Below are positions 60,646-64,000 of a stretch of DNA of 64,000 bases, piece by piece. This stretch comes from an uncultured Acidimicrobiales bacterium. Its GTDB lineage: Bacteria > Actinomycetota > Acidimicrobiia > Acidimicrobiales > SHLQ01. Below the pieces are notes generated by a model. The model was not told the DNA's origin. It saw nothing but the letters and a program-made list of their open reading frames with translations, and did no database searches. How positions within the stretch are numbered: the stretch's first letter is position 1; each line of letters opens with the position of its first letter. The stretch spans positions 1-64,000 of the forward strand of contig CALGZB010000016.1 of NCBI GenBank assembly GCA_937934655.1, written 5' to 3'. The translations under genes were made by a program, and so were the position numbers.

Positions 60646-61431
60646 TCATTCGGACCAAGCATCTCGTGCAATAAGAACATCTTTCAGTACTTGTGGTTGG
60701 TCGGTCATTACGCCGTCGACACCGATATCGAGCAGGCGCTGCATGTCGCCTGGGTCATCAATCGTCCATACGTGAACCTGAAGGCCGAGCTCGTGGGACT
60801 TGGCGACGAATCGTTCATCGGTGATCGGAACCAGGCCGGACTTCACGGGGACCTGAGCGGCGCCGGCACTCAGGAACCCACCTGGTTCGGCGAGGGCCGG
60901 ACTCGGGGTGCCCATCGACGCTGCACGAAGTGCGAGAATGCCGAGCGGTCCGAGAGACGTGCAGAGGTTGGGGCCGAGAAGGTCGCGAATGGTCTTCAGG
61001 CGAAAATCCGAGAAAGCCCCTACGCAGACTCGGTCGATTGCGCCGGTCTCGGTGATGAGCTTGGCAAGCGGCGCAATGCTCTCTTTGGCTTTGATGTCGA
61101 TGTTAAAGCGGGCCTCGGGGAAACTGGCGAACAAGTCGGCCATGAGCGGGATGGGTTCGCTTCCATCGATCCGTGCCGTCGACACCTCTGCCCATGACAG
61201 TTCACTGATTTTGCCGCTCTTGTCGGTGACGCGATCGAGCGAATCGTCGTGAAACGCTACGAGCACGCCGTCGCTCGTCGCGTGCACATCGGTTTCAAGG
61301 TACCGGTAGCCCAGGTCCACGGCGTTTTGGAATGCAGGCATCGTGTTCTCGGGATGTTCGCTTGTTCCTCCGCGGTGTGCGAAAGGAATTGGCGTTTCAA
61401 ATTCTAAGTAGGGAAAGCGGCCCGATGGCAT
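60646..61431 (-). CDS. Glycerophosphodiester phosphodiesterase
   Basis: FAHRGGTSEHPENTMPAFQNAVDLGYRYLETDVHATSDGVLVAFHDDSLDRVTD. Confidence 0.95.
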   Translation of the reverse strand: MPSGRFPYLEFETPIPFAHRGGTSEHPENTMPAFQNAVDLGYRYLETDVHATSDGVLVAFHDDSLDRVTDKSGKISELSWAEVSTARIDGSEPIPLMADLFASFPEARFNIDIKAKESIAPLAKLITETGAIDRVCVGAFSDFRLKTIRDLLGPNLCTSLGPLGILALRAASMGTPSPALAEPGGFLSAGAAQVPVKSGLVPITDERFVAKSHELGLQVHVWTIDDPGDMQRLLDIGVDGVMTDQPQVLKDVLIARDAWSE

Positions 61432-61452
61432 TGATGAATCCGTGGTTGGAGG

Positions 61453-61491
61453 GTGGCAGGGGAGAGTGGCAGGGGACAGTGGCAGAGGAGA
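61453..61491. repeat. 13-bp tandem repeat x3
   Basis: gtggcaggggaga / gtggcaggggaca / gtggcagaggaga. Confidence 0.9.
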
Positions 61492-61549
61492 AGAGGAGAG
61501 TTGAAGCGGTCGTCAGAAAGCTAGCGGGATTGGGCAAGCTCAGGTCGTT

Positions 61550-62380
61550 TTGCTTACCTCAACTCCCGCCAAGCGGGATACGTTTGACGGCGTGCCCGCA
61601 TCAATCACCGAGCAGTTCGCTCAATTGGTCGAACAGGAAGAATCGGCGCTCGAGCTGGATCGAGCAATGGTGCTTATCGCGGCCCACGAGCGGCCTGAGC
61701 TCGACATCGACGTCGAGTTGCAACGGCTCGACACCTTGGCCGAACGCTGCTCGGCTCCGACGCTTGATGCCGTAAGTCGCCAGCTTTTTCAGTTTGAAGG
61801 TTTTGTCGGCAACGCCATGTCGTATTACGACGCCGACAACTCGCTTCTCGACCAGGTGCTCGAACGTCGCATGGGTATACCAATCAGCCTGTCGGTGCTC
61901 GCGATCGAGGTTGGTCGACGGCTCGGAGTCCCGATGGCCCCAGTAGGTATGCCTGGCCACTTTCTCGTGCGAGACCGGGTCCTCGATGACGTCTTTCTCG
62001 ACCCGTTCCACGGTGGAGCGATTCTCAGTGCGGCGCAGTGCCGGCGTTTCTTTCACACGATGCATGGTCCGCAGGCCCCTTGGGTCGACGAGTACCTCGA
62101 CCCCATCGACAAACGAGCCGTTCTGTTTCGCACGCTCAACAATCTGCGAGCGATATCGAATAACTCTGGCGCCATCGATCGCGAAATTTGGGTGCTTCGG
62201 CTTATGAGCCGGATCCCTGGAATGCGCCATGAACCGGCGGGCGCTCTCGTTGACCTTCTGGTGCAGCGGGGGCGCTACGACGATGCCGCCGATGAACTCG
62301 ACGTCCTAGCCGCTGCCGTTCCACAGATGGCCGAACAGGCGCAAAATCAGGCAATCGCACTCCGCTCACGCCTCAACTAG
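61550..62380 (+). CDS. SirB1/transglutaminase-like family protein
   Basis: RRMGIPISLSVLAIEVGRRLGVPMAPVGMPGHFLVR...DDVFLDPFHGGAIL. Confidence 0.88.
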   Translation: MLTSTPAKRDTFDGVPASITEQFAQLVEQEESALELDRAMVLIAAHERPELDIDVELQRLDTLAERCSAPTLDAVSRQLFQFEGFVGNAMSYYDADNSLLDQVLERRMGIPISLSVLAIEVGRRLGVPMAPVGMPGHFLVRDRVLDDVFLDPFHGGAILSAAQCRRFFHTMHGPQAPWVDEYLDPIDKRAVLFRTLNNLRAISNNSGAIDREIWVLRLMSRIPGMRHEPAGALVDLLVQRGRYDDAADELDVLAAAVPQMAEQAQNQAIALRSRLN

Positions 62381-62392
62381 ATACTTCATCAT

Positions 62393-62446
62393 CAAAAAGT
62401 ATTGGCTCTCCAAAAAGTATTGGCTCTCCAAGAAGTATTGGCTCTC
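62393..62446. repeat. 18-bp tandem repeat x3
   Basis: caaaaagtattggctctc / caaaaagtattggctctc / caagaagtattggctctc. Confidence 0.95.
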
Positions 62447-62466
62447 CAACCAAGAAGGTTCAAACA

Positions 62467-63051
62467 ATGATCGATCGCGAACTCAAGCGAAGCCTTGGGC
62501 AGATGATGCATGGGGTGCAGGTGGTCGGTGCCAGCCACGACGGCGTGTCGCGGGCATACTGCTCGCATTGGGTGTCGCAGGTTTCGTTCGAAGAGCCCAT
62601 CGTTATGGCTTCGGTATCGCCGAAACACGACACGTATCCGCTTCTCGACGCGTCGGGTCGCTTTTCGGTGTCGATCATGGGTGCCGACCAGGTAGAGGCG
62701 GCACAGTACTTCTCCTACCCGGGCCGGAAATTCCGTTACCTGGCGCCGGAATTTCTCGATGAAGTCAACGGATTGCCCCGAGTCATCGACTGCATTGCGT
62801 GGCTTGAGTGCGAGGTAATCGACCGGATCGACAAGTACGACCATGAGTTGTTCTTCGCAAAGGTCGTCAATACCGAAGCCGGTCGGTTGAAGTTCCCTCC
62901 CCTTCTGTACTCGTCGCGTCTTGGTTGGAGGGCGTCCGGCGACAAAGCCCGCGAGCCGGGAACTTCAGTTCGTGACGGGCTGCTCGCTCGTCTTGAGGCG
63001 CTTGATAACGCGGAGCAGCAAAACGACCCTCCGCTGGCTGACGAGACATAA
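62467..63051 (+). CDS. Flavin reductase-like (FMN-binding) protein
   Basis: MHGVQVVGASHDGVSRAYCSHWVSQVSFEEPIVMASVSPKHDTYPLLDASGRFSVSIMGAD; flavin_reduct fold. Confidence 0.85.
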   Translation: MIDRELKRSLGQMMHGVQVVGASHDGVSRAYCSHWVSQVSFEEPIVMASVSPKHDTYPLLDASGRFSVSIMGADQVEAAQYFSYPGRKFRYLAPEFLDEVNGLPRVIDCIAWLECEVIDRIDKYDHELFFAKVVNTEAGRLKFPPLLYSSRLGWRASGDKAREPGTSVRDGLLARLEALDNAEQQNDPPLADET

Positions 63052-63123
63052 GACCAGCGGAAATAGCTGCATTTCCCTGAAAATCTCCGCACTCCGCGTG
63101 TTCGGGTGACTACGCTTAGGGCC

Positions 63124-64000
63124 GTGAAAAGACGAACGAAAATAATAGCAACTATGGGTCCTGCCTGCGACGACGAGGTCGTCCTGAAGGGCATGATCGA
63201 GGCCGGCATGGATGTCGCCCGAATCAACATGTCCCACGGCTCCATCGAAGAAGGTCTCGAACGTTTCCATCGGGTTCGACGGCTCAGCGAAGAGTGCGGC
63301 CGCCGAGTCGGTATTCTGGTCGACCTTCCTGGCCCCAAGGTTCGCTGCGCCACCTTTGGTGATGAGTACGTGCGCCTCGTACCCGGTTCCACGGTCGAAT
63401 TGCGGGTCGGGAACGAAACGTCAACGGCCGAGATCATCGAGGTCAACTACGAGGGGCTTGTTACCGACGTGCAGATTGGCGACCGCCTGAACATGGGCGA
63501 CGGCCGAGCCATCCTTGAGATCACCGAAAAACAACCCGACAAGCTCCTTGCCAATGTCGCTCACGGCGGAAAGATCTCGGGCCGGCCGGGTATTCACGTG
63601 CCGTCCGATCGACTGCGCATCAGCACGCCTACCCCTGAGGATCTTGTGATCCTCGATGCGTTTGTCGCGGTGGGTGTCGACATGGTCGCGCTCTCGTTCG
63701 TTCGGTCGGCTCATGAGGTACGTCGGGTCGGTACCGAACCACATCCTCGTGGCCCATTGATCGTCGCCAAGATCGAAACTCGCGCTGCTGTCGAGAACCT
63801 TGAAGGCATCATCGAAGCATCGGGCGCCGTCATGGTTGCCCGTGGCGACTTGGGTAACGAGCTTCCGCTTGAAGACCTCCCGGTTCTACAAAAAGAGATC
63901 ATCTCCAAGTGCATCGCTCTTGGCCGTCCGGCGATTACCGCCACGCAGATGCTCGAGTCGATGATCGAATCACCAGCGCCAACCCGCGCCGAGACCTCCG
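63124..64000 (+). CDS. pyk: Pyruvate kinase, N-terminal part (truncated by window end)
   Basis: GTG start: KRRTKIIATMGPACDDE...MDVARINMSHGS...ILVDLPGPKVR...DMVALSFVRSAHEV...LIVAKIETRAAVENLEGIIEASGAVMVARGDLGNELPLEDLPVLQKEII...ITATQMLESMI. Confidence 0.97.
   Translation, partial: MKRRTKIIATMGPACDDEVVLKGMIEAGMDVARINMSHGSIEEGLERFHRVRRLSEECGRRVGILVDLPGPKVRCATFGDEYVRLVPGSTVELRVGNETSTAEIIEVNYEGLVTDVQIGDRLNMGDGRAILEITEKQPDKLLANVAHGGKISGRPGIHVPSDRLRISTPTPEDLVILDAFVAVGVDMVALSFVRSAHEVRRVGTEPHPRGPLIVAKIETRAAVENLEGIIEASGAVMVARGDLGNELPLEDLPVLQKEIISKCIALGRPAITATQMLESMIESPAPTRAETS

Overview
High-GC actinobacterial chromosome segment, probably Acidimicrobiia-like (taxonomy is inferred from gene content only). 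It is mostly ordinary, densely packed housekeeping and cell-envelope genes. Main blocks in order: IS30-type transposase C-terminus at the left edge; lipid kinase, DUF2510 membrane protein, menB; phosphotransferase; an enolase-superfamily epimerase plus DUF1611 pair matching the DgcA/DgcN D-glutamate catabolic pair; M23 / LCP / M23 / DivIVA envelope genes; PfkB kinase plus pseudouridine-5'-phosphate glycosidase; AarF kinase; a degenerate GGDEF-like protein; a membrane pyrophosphatase with a K+-dependent-type motif; trkA with two tandem trkH-like genes; M18 aminopeptidase; a hipBA module with repeated operator-like sites; gltBD with a structured leader; a large histidine-kinase-like protein with an acidic repeat tail; a surface-polysaccharide cluster (two acyltransferases, SGNH lipoprotein, AftD-like arabinofuranosyltransferase, several glycosyltransferases, DUF2304, FAD oxidoreductase); SDR; a two-gene BLUF/EAL operon; lytic transglycosylase; GDPD; SirB1-like protein; flavin reductase; and the 5' part of pyruvate kinase. 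The most interesting item is the BLUF/EAL operon. A BLUF photosensor is fused to a catalytically degenerate EAL domain and translationally coupled to a paralogous EAL protein with an intact active site, suggesting a two-subunit blue-light-controlled c-di-GMP phosphodiesterase. Secondary items are the hipBA operator architecture, the DgcN/DgcA pair, a recurrent pattern of threefold short tandem repeats, a dispersed intergenic repeat, and an unannotated 59-aa Zn-ribbon ORF. No tRNA, rRNA or CRISPR array was recognised. All family assignments come from reading the protein sequences; no searches were run.
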